A stretch of DNA of 13,301 nt from Caldilinea sp. (GTDB lineage Bacteria > Chloroflexota > Anaerolineae > Caldilineales > Caldilineaceae). The translations under genes and the position numbers were made by a program. The stretch covers positions 1 to 13,301 of the forward strand of contig JANWYX010000288.1 of NCBI GenBank assembly GCA_025055055.1, read 5' to 3'. Positions within the stretch are counted from its first letter, which is position 1. Each line of letters opens with the position of its first letter. Shown here piece by piece: positions 1 to 13,300 of this stretch. Below the pieces are notes generated by a model, which did not search any database, was not told where the DNA came from, and saw only the letters and a program-made list of their open reading frames with translations.

Positions 1-2
1 AA

Positions 3-833
3 GCGGCATCCATCCCGCATGACGTCTGGGTGGTGGACAACGGCTCCGGCGACGGCAGCGTGGCAATGCTGCGCCGAGACTTTCCTCACGTGCAGGTGAT
101 CGAAAGCCCTGTCAACCTTGGCTTCGCCCGCGCCAACAACCTGGCCATGCAGAGGAGCACGGGCTGCTATTTGTTGCTGCTCAACACCGACGCGATGGTT
201 CAACCCGGCTCGGTGCAGGCGCTGTTGCAAGTCGCTCACACTGTGCCTCGCGCCGGCGTGGTGGGGGCGCATCTATTGAATCCCGACGGCACATTTCAAG
301 CTTCGCACACGCGCTTTCCGACGCTTTGGCAGGAGTTTCTGATCCTTTCGACGCTGGGCAGGCGACTGCTCAGACCGTGGTATCCCAGCCATGGCCCGGA
401 AGAGGACAAGGGACCGCAGCGCGTCGACTACGCAGAGGGCGCATGCATGCTCGTGCGCCGGGAAGCGTTGGCCGAGGTCGGCGGGCTCGACGAAGGCTAC
501 TTTATGTACGCCGAAGAGGTGGATTGGTGCAAGCGCATGCGCGCTGCCGGATGGGAGGTCTGGTACGCGCCGGCAGCGAAGGTCGTACATCTCGGCGGTG
601 CAAGCAGCGTCAACCGCAAGACGAGCCGCGAGGCCGACCTCTACCGCAGCCGCGTGCGCTATTTTCGCATCCATCACGGGCGAGCGCAGGCGGAATTGCT
701 CAAGGCGATGATCGTCCTCTTCACCGGAGCGAAGCAGTTCGCCCATGCGCTGGCGCGCCGGGTGACGAGAAATCGTTGCGGCCGGCCTGTGGTCACGCTG
801 CAAGAGCTGTTGACCGCATTGCGGAATGTCTGA
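3..833 (+). CDS. Family 2 glycosyltransferase (WbbL/rhamnosyltransferase-like), 5' end cut by window
   Basis: Cytoplasmic GT-A fold sugar transferase that would add a nucleotide-activated sugar to a growing surface glycan. The frame is open from the left edge, so the true start is outside the window; 276 residues are visible. Counting from the first visible codon, the sequence has VVDNGSGDGS (10-19), NLGFARANN (38-46), the metal-binding LLNTDA (59-64, NTD in place of DxD), GACMLVRREAL (about 146-156) and GYFMYAEEVDWCKR, whose acidic pair is the usual catalytic base region, then HLGG. This motif order is that of the COG1216 rhamnosyltransferase-like group. Only roughly the first 20 residues of the domain are missing. 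The stop overlaps the next gene by 8 nt, suggesting translational coupling. Family is secure; donor sugar and acceptor cannot be told. Confidence 0.93.
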   Translation, partial: AASIPHDVWVVDNGSGDGSVAMLRRDFPHVQVIESPVNLGFARANNLAMQRSTGCYLLLLNTDAMVQPGSVQALLQVAHTVPRAGVVGAHLLNPDGTFQASHTRFPTLWQEFLILSTLGRRLLRPWYPSHGPEEDKGPQRVDYAEGACMLVRREALAEVGGLDEGYFMYAEEVDWCKRMRAAGWEVWYAPAAKVVHLGGASSVNRKTSREADLYRSRVRYFRIHHGRAQAELLKAMIVLFTGAKQFAHALARRVTRNRCGRPVVTLQELLTALRNV

Positions 834-2451
834 GGATAGGCGGATGCGGGCTACTTCTACGAAAAATGAAGATCTTTTTGTAAAAACGATGCGAACACGC
901 GCTATATCTTCGATGGAACGGCTGCATGCGTTTGCAATTGCAGCCATTCTGCTGCTTTGCTCCATCTATTTCTTTCCACGCTGGGCCGACCCGAACCAAA
1001 ACTCGCGGCTCGACATGGTCTTCGCCGTCGTCGAGGACGGGACGTTTCAGATTGACAAATATGTCGCCAACACCGTCGATTACGCAAAGGTGGGCGAGCA
1101 TTATTATAGCGACAAAGCGCCGGGCGCGGCCTTTCTGGGTATTCCGCTGTACGCAGGCCTGCGCCCTCTGCTGGAGACGCCTCTGCTCGGCGCGCTGACA
1201 ATGCGATTGGAGTCGCATCGGGCGTTCGCCGGCACTCTGCGTCCAGAAGGCACCGGCGTCTCGGCGCAGAAGGTGCGCTTTGCTATTGTTCAAGTCTATC
1301 TGAGCTTCTTTGTCTCTGCGCTGCCGACGGCTGCGCTGGCCGGGCTGCTCTTCCTATGGTTACGCGCGGTGACGCCGTTGGTGTGGCCACGCATAACCAT
1401 TGCGTTGGGCTACGGTCTGGCGACGCCCGCCTTCGCCTATGCCAATGCGTTCTACGGCCATCAACTGGCGGCCTTTTTGCTCTTTGTGGCATTCTTCCTG
1501 CTGGCGCGCGCACCTGCGCAGATCGGCGCGAGGCGCGCCTGGCTGATCGGGCTCGCGCTCGGGTATGCGTTTATCACAGAGTATCCGGTGGCGCTGATGG
1601 TGGCACCGATCGGCCTGTATGCGCTGTATCACTTCCGGAAACGGCGACAGCTGAAGCCGCTGCTCTGGCTCATCGTTGGCGGAACGATGGTGGCTGCGGG
1701 CTGGATGGCCTACAACACTGCCGTCTTCGGCGGCCCTCTGGAGCTGGGCTACAGTCGCTCTGAGCTCTGGACGCAGCAGCATCACACCGGCTTCATGAGC
1801 CTCACTGCGCCGACGTTCGATGCGGTCTGGGGAATCACCTTCAGCCCGTTTCGTGGTCTGTTTCTGCTATCACCCTGGTTGCTGTCGGCGCTGCCGGGCT
1901 TTGTGCTCTGGTGGCGCAGCGGTGTCCTGCGCGGCGAGTGGTGGCTGACGCTCGCCGTTGCCGTCGGCATGTTCCTGTTCAATGCCTCGTCGAGCATGTG
2001 GTGGGGCGGCTTCGCTGTCGGGCCGCGCTACCTGCTGCCGATGCTGCCCTTCTTCGTCCTGCCGGTCGCTTTCGTTCTGGTCGTCTGGGGCAAGCGATTG
2101 TGGCTACGTATCGGTATGGCGCTAAGCCTGTTGTGGTCATTTGTCGCCGTGTGGAGCATGACGTTGGCGGAACAGGCCTTCCCGTCGGACGCGCTGCGTA
2201 ATCCGTGGGCGGAGCATGTGCTGCCCAGTTGGGCGGTCGGCAACATTGCGCGCAACCTCGGAACCGTGCTGGGGCTGGAGGGTGTTTGGAGCCTGACGCC
2301 GCTGGTGCTTCTGCTGGCGTTGGCGACCGTTGCGTGGTGGTGGGCGACGCTGCAACATCGTGAGGCGCCGGCGCTCTTTGGCAAAGGTGGTCGGTCCTCG
2401 ATTGAAATGGAGACGAAAAGAAAAAGTCGCCTCACGAAGGTTAACGAGTAA
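826..2451 (+). CDS. Polytopic membrane protein, GT-C-type glycosyltransferase-like
   Basis: A 541-residue integral membrane protein with about ten hydrophobic segments, the first at about 34-50. Features typical of GT-C transferases (ArnT/GT39-like, which use polyprenyl-phosphate sugars on the outer face) are acidic residues in the first extracytoplasmic loop (D55, D63), the following YYSDKAPGAAFLGIPLYA stretch (93-110), GHQLAAFLLF (211-220) and WWGGFAVGPRYLLPMLPF (392-409). I recognise the general class, not a named family, so substrate is unknown. ATG 826 overlaps the upstream stop. ATG 844 has a GAGG at 832-835, 8 nt upstream, and may be the real start; the residues between are hydrophilic, so sequence content does not decide. 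It lies in a likely operon with the upstream GT2. The C-terminal tail is short, basic and cytoplasmic-looking. Confidence 0.82.
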   Translation: MSEDRRMRATSTKNEDLFVKTMRTRAISSMERLHAFAIAAILLLCSIYFFPRWADPNQNSRLDMVFAVVEDGTFQIDKYVANTVDYAKVGEHYYSDKAPGAAFLGIPLYAGLRPLLETPLLGALTMRLESHRAFAGTLRPEGTGVSAQKVRFAIVQVYLSFFVSALPTAALAGLLFLWLRAVTPLVWPRITIALGYGLATPAFAYANAFYGHQLAAFLLFVAFFLLARAPAQIGARRAWLIGLALGYAFITEYPVALMVAPIGLYALYHFRKRRQLKPLLWLIVGGTMVAAGWMAYNTAVFGGPLELGYSRSELWTQQHHTGFMSLTAPTFDAVWGITFSPFRGLFLLSPWLLSALPGFVLWWRSGVLRGEWWLTLAVAVGMFLFNASSSMWWGGFAVGPRYLLPMLPFFVLPVAFVLVVWGKRLWLRIGMALSLLWSFVAVWSMTLAEQAFPSDALRNPWAEHVLPSWAVGNIARNLGTVLGLEGVWSLTPLVLLLALATVAWWWATLQHREAPALFGKGGRSSIEMETKRKSRLTKVNE

Positions 2452-2501
2452 ATCTGTAATCTCGAAGGCGCTGCGTCGGACGTCTGCTCTTGTAGGTCAT
2501 C

Positions 2502-2534
2502 GTCTCCGGTGAGACATAGCAGATCGTCTGTGTC
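2502..2534 (+). other. Two overlapping, mutually exclusive short hairpins
   Basis: GTCTC (2502-2506) can pair with GAGAC (2511-2515) around a CGGT loop. The bases 2513-2516 (GACA) and 2520-2523 (CAGA) can instead pair with TGTC (2531-2534) and TCTG (2527-2530), leaving a 3-nt bulge and a 3-nt loop. Both stems need 2513-2515, so they exclude each other. No T-run follows, so this is not a standard intrinsic terminator. Stems are short and could be chance. Confidence 0.3.
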
Positions 2535-2652
2535 GAACAAAGATGTCCGGCCCGGAAGCCCGACCCAGCAGTGTTTTCACAGTCATCGCCTTCGGTGTGA
2601 CATGCCGATTCCCATTGTGAACCTTTATTGCGAACGTTGAAGAGATAGGATC

Positions 2653-2656
2653 GAGG
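2653..2656 (+). promoter_or_regulatory. Ribosome binding site GAGG for the second GT-C-like gene
   Basis: GAGG lies 5 nt before ATG 2662 and supports that start. The next in-frame ATG lies past the first membrane segment. Confidence 0.6.
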
Positions 2657-2661
2657 ATTCC

Positions 2662-4356
<1,695 letters not shown>

Positions 4357-4360
4357 GAAC

Positions 4361-5926
4361 ATGAGGCTTTTAAACGTCTTTTTTCGTTTCCCTCGGTGGG
4401 TGCCTTGGATGAGTTGTGGGATTGCATGCCTGTGGCTTGTCCTGTTCGGAGCGACAAAGACGCTTCAGGCGCAGGGCGCCGGCTGGTCTACGCCGGTTTC
4501 ATTGGGCCCTTACTGGTTTCCCGACGTCGCTGTAGACGGCTCCGGTAGAGTTCATGTCGTATGGTCCTACGGCGGCGATGGGTTCGACACTGTCATGTAT
4601 GCAGCCAACGTGGAAGGTGCATGGAGCCGCCCGCTTGACATCGCTGCCATGCCGCAAGTCGCCGGCGGGAGCGAGGCAAGTCGTCCGACTTTGCTCATTA
4701 CGCCTGACAATATCGTCCATCTGACCTATCGCGATACGACCATTTATTACACTCAGGCGCCCGCGGGAGGCGCCGGCATTCCTCTCTACTGGCGTGAACC
4801 GAATCCGATTGCAGAAGGTTATTTTTCACGGTTGGCGTATGATAGCGAAGGCGTACTCCACATGGTCTATACACAAAATGTGCCGACCGAGCTGTGCCGC
4901 GTCTGTTATCATCTCTTTTATGTTCGTTCGATCGACGATGGCTTCACATGGAGCGATCCGGTGGACATCTCCGTCCAATTAACAGGTTCGGCGAAACCCT
5001 CTCTGCTCGTAGATCGGAACGACCATCTGCATGTCGTGTGGGAGTCGGGCTACGGCGGCTCCTATGGGCAGCTTTCTGACCCGACGACGGTATTGTATAC
5101 GGTTTCGCGAGATGGAGGCGCATCCTGGTCGCCTCCATACGCACTTGATCCTGCGAGGGGGCAAGGCACTAACTTGATGGCGCGTAACATCACTATCGCC
5201 GAGGATGCAAACGGAAACCTTCTCGTCGCCTGGTGGGGCATTCCTGAGGATCTCGTCTACTACCAACTTTCTAGAGATGGCGGACAAAGCTGGAGCCTTC
5301 CTACGCCGATTCCCGGAGCGTATGGAATTTGGTCGGTCTATCAGTCTCGCCTGGACAATTACGCCTCTGCTGTCGATAGCGCAGGTCGCGTTCACTTGGT
5401 GGTTGTAGGAAGGCGTCAACCCGAACAAACTCAAGCAGAATTGCTTCGCTACGTCTGGGATGGCTCCAACTGGTTAGGCGCCGATAGAATCGTCGGCTAC
5501 GAACGGGATATGCCCGAGTGGCCGCGCATTGCGGTAGGCTTAGGCAATCAATTGCATGTGGTTTGGTTCGTACGAGACGCAGAAAATCTCTTTAACTCCG
5601 ATGCAGGAAACTATCAAGTTTGGCATTCGATGCGCACCGTCGACAGTCCTGCACTCTCCCCTATCCCTGTTCCGACCCTACCCGTGCCTACGCCGATCGT
5701 GCGCACCGAGCTTTCCGTCAGTCATCTCCCACCCACTCCCACCTCGCCAATTCGCCCGATCACCGTGGAAAACCCTGCTCCGCCCACATCTGGAATCGTG
5801 TCTTCCAATATTCGGAGCGAACACGACGAGATGATGGTGCTTTTGTTTTCTCTGGCGCCCGTGGTTTTGGTGATTGTGTTTCTCGCATTGGCGTTTCAGG
5901 TTCGCCGCTCCCTTCGCTCGGATTAG
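4361..5926 (+). CDS. Exported Asp-box (BNR/sialidase-like) beta-propeller with C-terminal membrane anchor
   Basis: 521 residues. An N-terminal signal sequence (hydrophobic about 16-32) has a plausible type I cleavage site after LQA (35-37), leaving Gln38 first. Three canonical Asp boxes (SxDxGxSW/TW) lie at 190-197, 249-256 and 304-311. I count seven copies of a looser D..G..HVVW strand pattern, at about 57, 111, 159, 215, 279, 337 and 390, spaced 48-64 residues, which fits a seven-bladed propeller. A CxxC (C179, C182) sits between blades. Residues 428-480 form a Pro-rich stalk. A hydrophobic helix (491-513) followed by RRSLRSD anchors the protein with the propeller outside. No catalytic sialidase set (Arg triad, FRIP) is evident, so binding or scaffolding is more likely than hydrolysis. 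It starts 4 nt after the GT-C gene and overlaps the convergent neighbour's stop. Confidence 0.88.
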   Translation: MRLLNVFFRFPRWVPWMSCGIACLWLVLFGATKTLQAQGAGWSTPVSLGPYWFPDVAVDGSGRVHVVWSYGGDGFDTVMYAANVEGAWSRPLDIAAMPQVAGGSEASRPTLLITPDNIVHLTYRDTTIYYTQAPAGGAGIPLYWREPNPIAEGYFSRLAYDSEGVLHMVYTQNVPTELCRVCYHLFYVRSIDDGFTWSDPVDISVQLTGSAKPSLLVDRNDHLHVVWESGYGGSYGQLSDPTTVLYTVSRDGGASWSPPYALDPARGQGTNLMARNITIAEDANGNLLVAWWGIPEDLVYYQLSRDGGQSWSLPTPIPGAYGIWSVYQSRLDNYASAVDSAGRVHLVVVGRRQPEQTQAELLRYVWDGSNWLGADRIVGYERDMPEWPRIAVGLGNQLHVVWFVRDAENLFNSDAGNYQVWHSMRTVDSPALSPIPVPTLPVPTPIVRTELSVSHLPPTPTSPIRPITVENPAPPTSGIVSSNIRSEHDEMMVLLFSLAPVVLVIVFLALAFQVRRSLRSD

Positions 5927-7485
5927 GGGGAACCCCACACGACGCGGAGCGTCGGTCTTCCGGCAATATTCCAGTCGCCGGTGTCTGACGAGACAAAATA
6001 CTTGCCGCTGTGATAGGCGGAATCCGCCTCGTATAAAATGAGCCGTAACGGTTGATTGTTGGCGTAGGCGTTGGCGACGGCGTAGCTCACATCCCAAGAC
6101 CAGGGAATGCCGGGCCAGCCGTTCCAGTTGTTTCCCACCGGATCGACCCACCGCCCCGTGATATTTTCCCACGCCAACGGCGCGTTGTTCCAGGTGATGC
6201 CGGTCTCCTGCCAGTCTTCGGCGGCCGTCAACACTTGAATCCAGGACGGTTGCGCCTCGGCACCGCCCGCGTTGCCGAATTGGTGAAGTGTCAGCGTAGC
6301 CGAAAGAATGACTTTGCCTGCCGGAAGAGCATCGAGCGGGAAAGTGACATAATATTTTGCGAAGCAGGGCCAATCGGCCACATCGGATTGGTTTTGGATA
6401 TTGAAATCCGGCGCTTTGCCGTAGTTGCGATTGGCCCATTCGTTCCAGATATGGTGATCGTCGCCGGGGCATTGATTGGTGATGGCGCTGCCGACGTCGG
6501 CGTCGATCACGGTGGGGATATTTTGACGTTCTCGCCGAACGAGGGTCTCGCCTGTCGCCGGAATGTTGGGCGCTGCGTAGCCCGGCAACCCGAAGCGCAG
6601 CCGACCCCAACTGGCGGGTTGGTCGCGTTGCAGCGTCTCCGGCCAAGTCTGCACAGGTTGCGGCGCCTCATTGCGTCCGTCTCGATCGTGAAGCAATAGC
6701 CCTAACCGCCATTCGCTGCCGGTTGCCGGCGCGCCGTTTAATCCTAACGCTGCAAAAGGAACGTCGAAGGTCATCGCCCAGCCGCGGTCCGTGCCACGAT
6801 TGTCGTTGAGAGACTCTCCGCGCCATCCGGGTTTGGTGGCGATGTTGAGTGCGCGTAGCTCCCATCCTTGCGCTCCAGCCCGGTAGGCAGCCCGGTAACC
6901 GGGACCGGGAGCGCCCGAAAGCTGTGCTACAAACCGGTAGGAGCTGCCGGAGAGCGCTCCTGCACCGGGATTTAAATCGAGTAAGAGGGTGGCGGCGTCC
7001 CATTCGGTCAACGTTTCGGCCGTCGGCGTCTCGTCGTACCAGAGGTGACGGTCGAAGACGGCCAGATAGACGGTGAGCTTCTCCTGGTTGTAGCCGACGC
7101 GCACGTCGGCGTAGTTGCTGCTTTCGGAGAGTCTGCCGAACCAGAAGATCGCCATCTGCTCGAAGACAATGTCGCCGTTGAAGAATGGTGCGTTGACCCG
7201 TCGCATCGACGCAGTAGGGGGTGTGGCCGGCGGTGGTGGAGTCGTCGCCGTGGGTGTAGCCGTGGCAGGAGGCGTTGCCGTCGGCGTGGCGGTTGCCGTC
7301 GGTGTGAAAGTGGGCGTCGGCGTCGGCGGCTCTTGGCGACTGATGGCGGGTAGGTAAATGGTGGTGGATGCGCCGGTTCCATCCTGCCCCAAAACCGGAG
7401 TGGAGGAAAGACCGACCTCTATGGCTGTTACCACGCAGGCAATGGCAAATATCCCGACCAGACACCGAACGATAAAGTTTGACAT
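5923..7485 (-). CDS. Exported CBM9-like plus DNRLRE-domain protein with T/P/A linker
   Basis: 520 residues from ATG 7485. Signal peptide 1-33 (hydrophobic 8-26) with likely cleavage after VLG, leaving Gln34. Next come the YLPAI motif (44-48) and a Thr/Pro/Ala linker (53-93). Residues about 97-300 have the beta-sandwich pattern of family 9-like carbohydrate-binding modules: ADVRVGYNQEKLTVYLAVFD, EWDAATLLLD, RGWAMTFDVPFAALGL, WRLGLLLHDRDG. Residues about 317-518 match the DNRLRE type: WANRNYG, KYYVTFPLDALPAG, ATLTLHQF, WQETGITWNNAP, the terminal RPTLRVVW. C339 and C374 could form a disulfide. No catalytic residues are recognised; adhesion or polysaccharide binding is inferred. A TTG at 7494 would extend it by 3 codons, but the ribosome site favours ATG 7485. 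It lies 121 nt behind the PQQ-propeller gene on the same strand. Confidence 0.87.
   Translation of the reverse strand: MSNFIVRCLVGIFAIACVVTAIEVGLSSTPVLGQDGTGASTTIYLPAISRQEPPTPTPTFTPTATATPTATPPATATPTATTPPPPATPPTASMRRVNAPFFNGDIVFEQMAIFWFGRLSESSNYADVRVGYNQEKLTVYLAVFDRHLWYDETPTAETLTEWDAATLLLDLNPGAGALSGSSYRFVAQLSGAPGPGYRAAYRAGAQGWELRALNIATKPGWRGESLNDNRGTDRGWAMTFDVPFAALGLNGAPATGSEWRLGLLLHDRDGRNEAPQPVQTWPETLQRDQPASWGRLRFGLPGYAAPNIPATGETLVRRERQNIPTVIDADVGSAITNQCPGDDHHIWNEWANRNYGKAPDFNIQNQSDVADWPCFAKYYVTFPLDALPAGKVILSATLTLHQFGNAGGAEAQPSWIQVLTAAEDWQETGITWNNAPLAWENITGRWVDPVGNNWNGWPGIPWSWDVSYAVANAYANNQPLRLILYEADSAYHSGKYFVSSDTGDWNIAGRPTLRVVWGSP
7207..7329 (-). repeat. Low-complexity Thr/Pro/Ala linker repeat (in CBM9/DNRLRE gene)
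   Basis: Encodes residues 53-93, made of TPT, TAT and TPP units ending in a Pro run. At DNA level it is a degenerate 6-bp-periodic array of GTCGGC/GTTGCC-like units on the + strand. It is an extended, protease-resistant type of stalk and a possible O-glycosylation site by composition. Slippage could vary its length. Confidence 0.8.
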
Positions 7486-7488
7486 CGT

Positions 7489-7499
7489 CTCCAATCCTC
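7489..7499 (-). promoter_or_regulatory. Ribosome binding site deciding the ATG 7485 start
   Basis: Reading the minus strand, GAGG (7499-7496) ends 10 nt before ATG 7485 and a second GGAG (7492-7489) ends 3 nt before it. The alternative TTG at 7494 has GAGG only 1 nt away, too close to serve it. Confidence 0.5.
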
Positions 7500-7522
7500 A
7501 GAAATCTAGGTTGTGCATGAGT

Positions 7523-7581
7523 CCAAAGCCGGCTGCATCTTCTTTGGTATGTATTCGTGGATCCAAAAATTGCTCCACGAA
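7523..7581 (-). other. Two intergenic stem-loops between cotranscribed exported-protein genes
   Basis: A perfect 8-bp inverted repeat TTCGTGGA (7554-7561) / TCCACGAA (7574-7581) with a 12-nt loop is followed, in minus-strand order, by a 6-bp stem CCAAAG (7523-7528) / CTTTGG (7542-7547) with a 13-nt loop. Neither is followed by a T-run on the minus strand, so they look more like RNA processing or stability elements, or a weak attenuator, than a clean intrinsic terminator. Confidence 0.45.
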
Positions 7582-7606
7582 GGCTGCAAGGCGGACGCCA
7601 AAGCTC

Positions 7607-9781
<2,175 letters not shown>

Positions 9782-9838
9782 CGCTCGTCCCTTAAAACTT
9801 ACTTTCCCTCTGTCATCTTCCGAGTGGATTTAAACTCC

Positions 9839-9881
9839 TGCGTTTTTGCTTGCGTTTTTGTGGCGTTCTTGTGCGTTTTTA
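9839..9881 (-). repeat. Four phased direct repeats CAAAAACGCA in the 5' leader
   Basis: On the + strand, TGCGTTTTTG starts at 9839 and 9851, followed by GGCGTTCTTG-like at about 9862 and TGCGTTTTTA at 9872. Start-to-start spacings are 12, 11 and 10 bp, close to one helical turn. Such phased A-tracts can bend DNA or act as a tandem operator. They lie about 58-100 bp upstream of the PQQ-propeller start. Confidence 0.6.
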
Positions 9882-10032
9882 TAAAATCACAAGACGACCG
9901 AATCGGGATTCTACCATCCCTGCCTCAATCGCCACTGTACGAAACGTTGCGGATTTGCCTGTGCCGGATGAACGCCTGTTCTGCGATTGCGCTACGTCTT
10001 GGCTTCATCTGTTCGATTCGCTCCAGATGCGG

Positions 10033-10038
10033 TACAAT
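10033..10038 (+). promoter_or_regulatory. Candidate -10 element TACAAT for the GT4 genes
   Basis: TACAAT lies 89 nt upstream of the GT4 start. The best -35 is weak (TTCGAT at 10012-10017, 15-bp spacing). A second -10-like TATACT overlaps downstream at 10042-10047. Confidence 0.35.
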
Positions 10039-10071
10039 GGCTATACTGAACTATTCCGATTATCTCTACAG

Positions 10072-10110
10072 CGCCGGCTTGGCAACAGCGTGGATTGCTG
10101 TAATCCGGCG
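10072..10110 (+). other. Foldable leader upstream of the GT4 gene
   Basis: CGCCGG (10072-10077) can pair with CCGGCG (10105-10110). Inside, GGATT (10092-10096) can pair with AATCC (10102-10106) around GCTGT. The two stems share 10105-10106, so they compete at that edge. The structure ends 17 nt before the start codon and could affect translation initiation. Confidence 0.3.
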
Positions 10111-11384
<1,274 letters not shown>

Positions 11385-11388
11385 CTTC

Positions 11389-12657
<1,269 letters not shown>

Positions 12658-12676
12658 AACGAACCGAGCGGTGAGC

Positions 12677-12705
12677 GTTCCCTGTTCCGTCATGCATCAG
12701 GAAAC
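12677..12705. terminator. Possible weak bidirectional hairpin in the convergent gap
   Basis: GTTCCCTG (12677-12684) pairs with CAGGAAAC (12698-12705) over 8 positions with one mismatch and a 13-nt loop. It lies in the 49-bp gap between convergent stops. There is no T-run on either side, so terminator function is a positional guess. Confidence 0.25.
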
Positions 12706-12706
12706 A

Positions 12707-13300
12707 CTAGTTCATGACCGCCGGCAAATAAAGGCGCGCTGCCGTTTCCGTCATCACGGCATAGACGCCCACCCCACGGCTCTCCGCCGAAGCTAGCGCC
12801 TCGCGCTCGCCGTTGCGATCGATCGTGCTGATGACGGTGGGCAGTTTCTCCCAGAATGCGCCGTTCCAGAAGTAAATCGAGCGAGATTCCTGCGCCGCCG
12901 AGGCGTGAACCGCCATGCCGGGTGAAACGTCCGTGAGGTACAGGTTGATCGAGCCGCGTTCTGCCAGAGAAGCAGGCAGCGCAATCAACCGATACATCTG
13001 TCCAAAGAGGTTTGCTCCGGCCGGCGTCGGGATGTGACCGGCCATCGACTGAATGGCAATAAATTCATTTGCTCTCAGGCTGACCCCGCCGGGCAACAGG
13101 AAGAATGCTTTGCCATCCGAGGAGGTGACCGGCGCAAAGCCGATCTTTTGCTTAGGGCCGGGCACTGCGCCGCCGCCGACACCGTAATCTACGATCGCTT
13201 CTCGACGCGGATTGGCGCTTGTAGCCGCCTCCTCCACCCACACTTGGACGAAGGCTGCAGGTGTGACGCCGGGAACGCCGAAAACCCCCGACCATTCACC
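12707..13300 (-). CDS. C-terminal part of an exported protein ending in YLPAVMN, 5' end cut by window
   Basis: The frame stays open to the right edge, so at least 197 residues are visible and the start is outside. A GTG at 13243 is not the likely start, because protein-like sequence (FGVPGVTPAAFVQVWVEE) continues upstream of it. The content is beta-strand rich (FFLLPGGVSLRANEFIAIQSM, SINLYLTDVSPGMAV, SIYFWNGAFWEKLPTVIS, GVGVYAVMTETAARLYLPAVMN) with Gly/Ala/Ser turns, no Cys, and no membrane helix. This suggests beta-sandwich modules of a large surface protein. I do not recognise the family. The last residues carry the YLP[AF][IV] motif seen near the N-termini of the two other exported minus-strand proteins. 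It converges on the GT4 pair, 49 bp away. Confidence 0.75.
   Translation of the reverse strand, partial: GEWSGVFGVPGVTPAAFVQVWVEEAATSANPRREAIVDYGVGGGAVPGPKQKIGFAPVTSSDGKAFFLLPGGVSLRANEFIAIQSMAGHIPTPAGANLFGQMYRLIALPASLAERGSINLYLTDVSPGMAVHASAAQESRSIYFWNGAFWEKLPTVISTIDRNGEREALASAESRGVGVYAVMTETAARLYLPAVMN

Larger units (their letters stand above)
2452..2661 (+). other. 210-bp intergenic gap between the two GT-C-like genes
   Basis: No gene-like frame and no convincing sigma70 -35/-10 pair. It holds overlapping short inverted repeats (2502-2534, listed separately), an interrupted inverted repeat TCACA...TGTGA (2577-2581 with 2596-2600), and a direct repeat ATTGTGAAC / ATTGCGAAC (2614-2622 and 2627-2635, 13 bp apart start to start). 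The length is unusual inside an otherwise tightly packed block, so an internal promoter or leader for the downstream pair is possible but not shown. Confidence 0.5.

Noticed and set aside
2577..2600. CRP-type operator TCACA...TGTGA
   Set aside because: The half-sites are in inverted order relative to the CRP consensus (TGTGA-N6-TCACA) and the spacing is 14 bp.
4361..5926. Active sialidase
   Set aside because: Asp boxes are structural and occur in many propellers; I do not see the FRIP motif or the Arg triad context.
5678..6646. 322-codon - strand open frame
   Set aside because: It overlaps the CBM9/DNRLRE gene in another frame and continues antisense into the Asp-box propeller gene. Its Arg/Gln/His-rich content is typical of a shadow frame.
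7207..7329. Short tandem DNA repeats that could suggest a CRISPR or minisatellite
   Set aside because: Period is about 6 bp, degenerate and in frame with a Thr/Pro/Ala linker; there are no spacers or conserved repeat units.
7435..7446. Possible lipobox (AIAC, Cys17) in the CBM9/DNRLRE protein
   Set aside because: The Cys is inside the hydrophobic core with hydrophobic residues continuing after it, and -3 is Ala with Ile at -2. A type I site after VLG fits better.
12677..12705. Strong intrinsic terminator between the convergent genes
   Set aside because: The stem has a mismatch, a 13-nt loop and no T-run, so it is listed only as a weak candidate.
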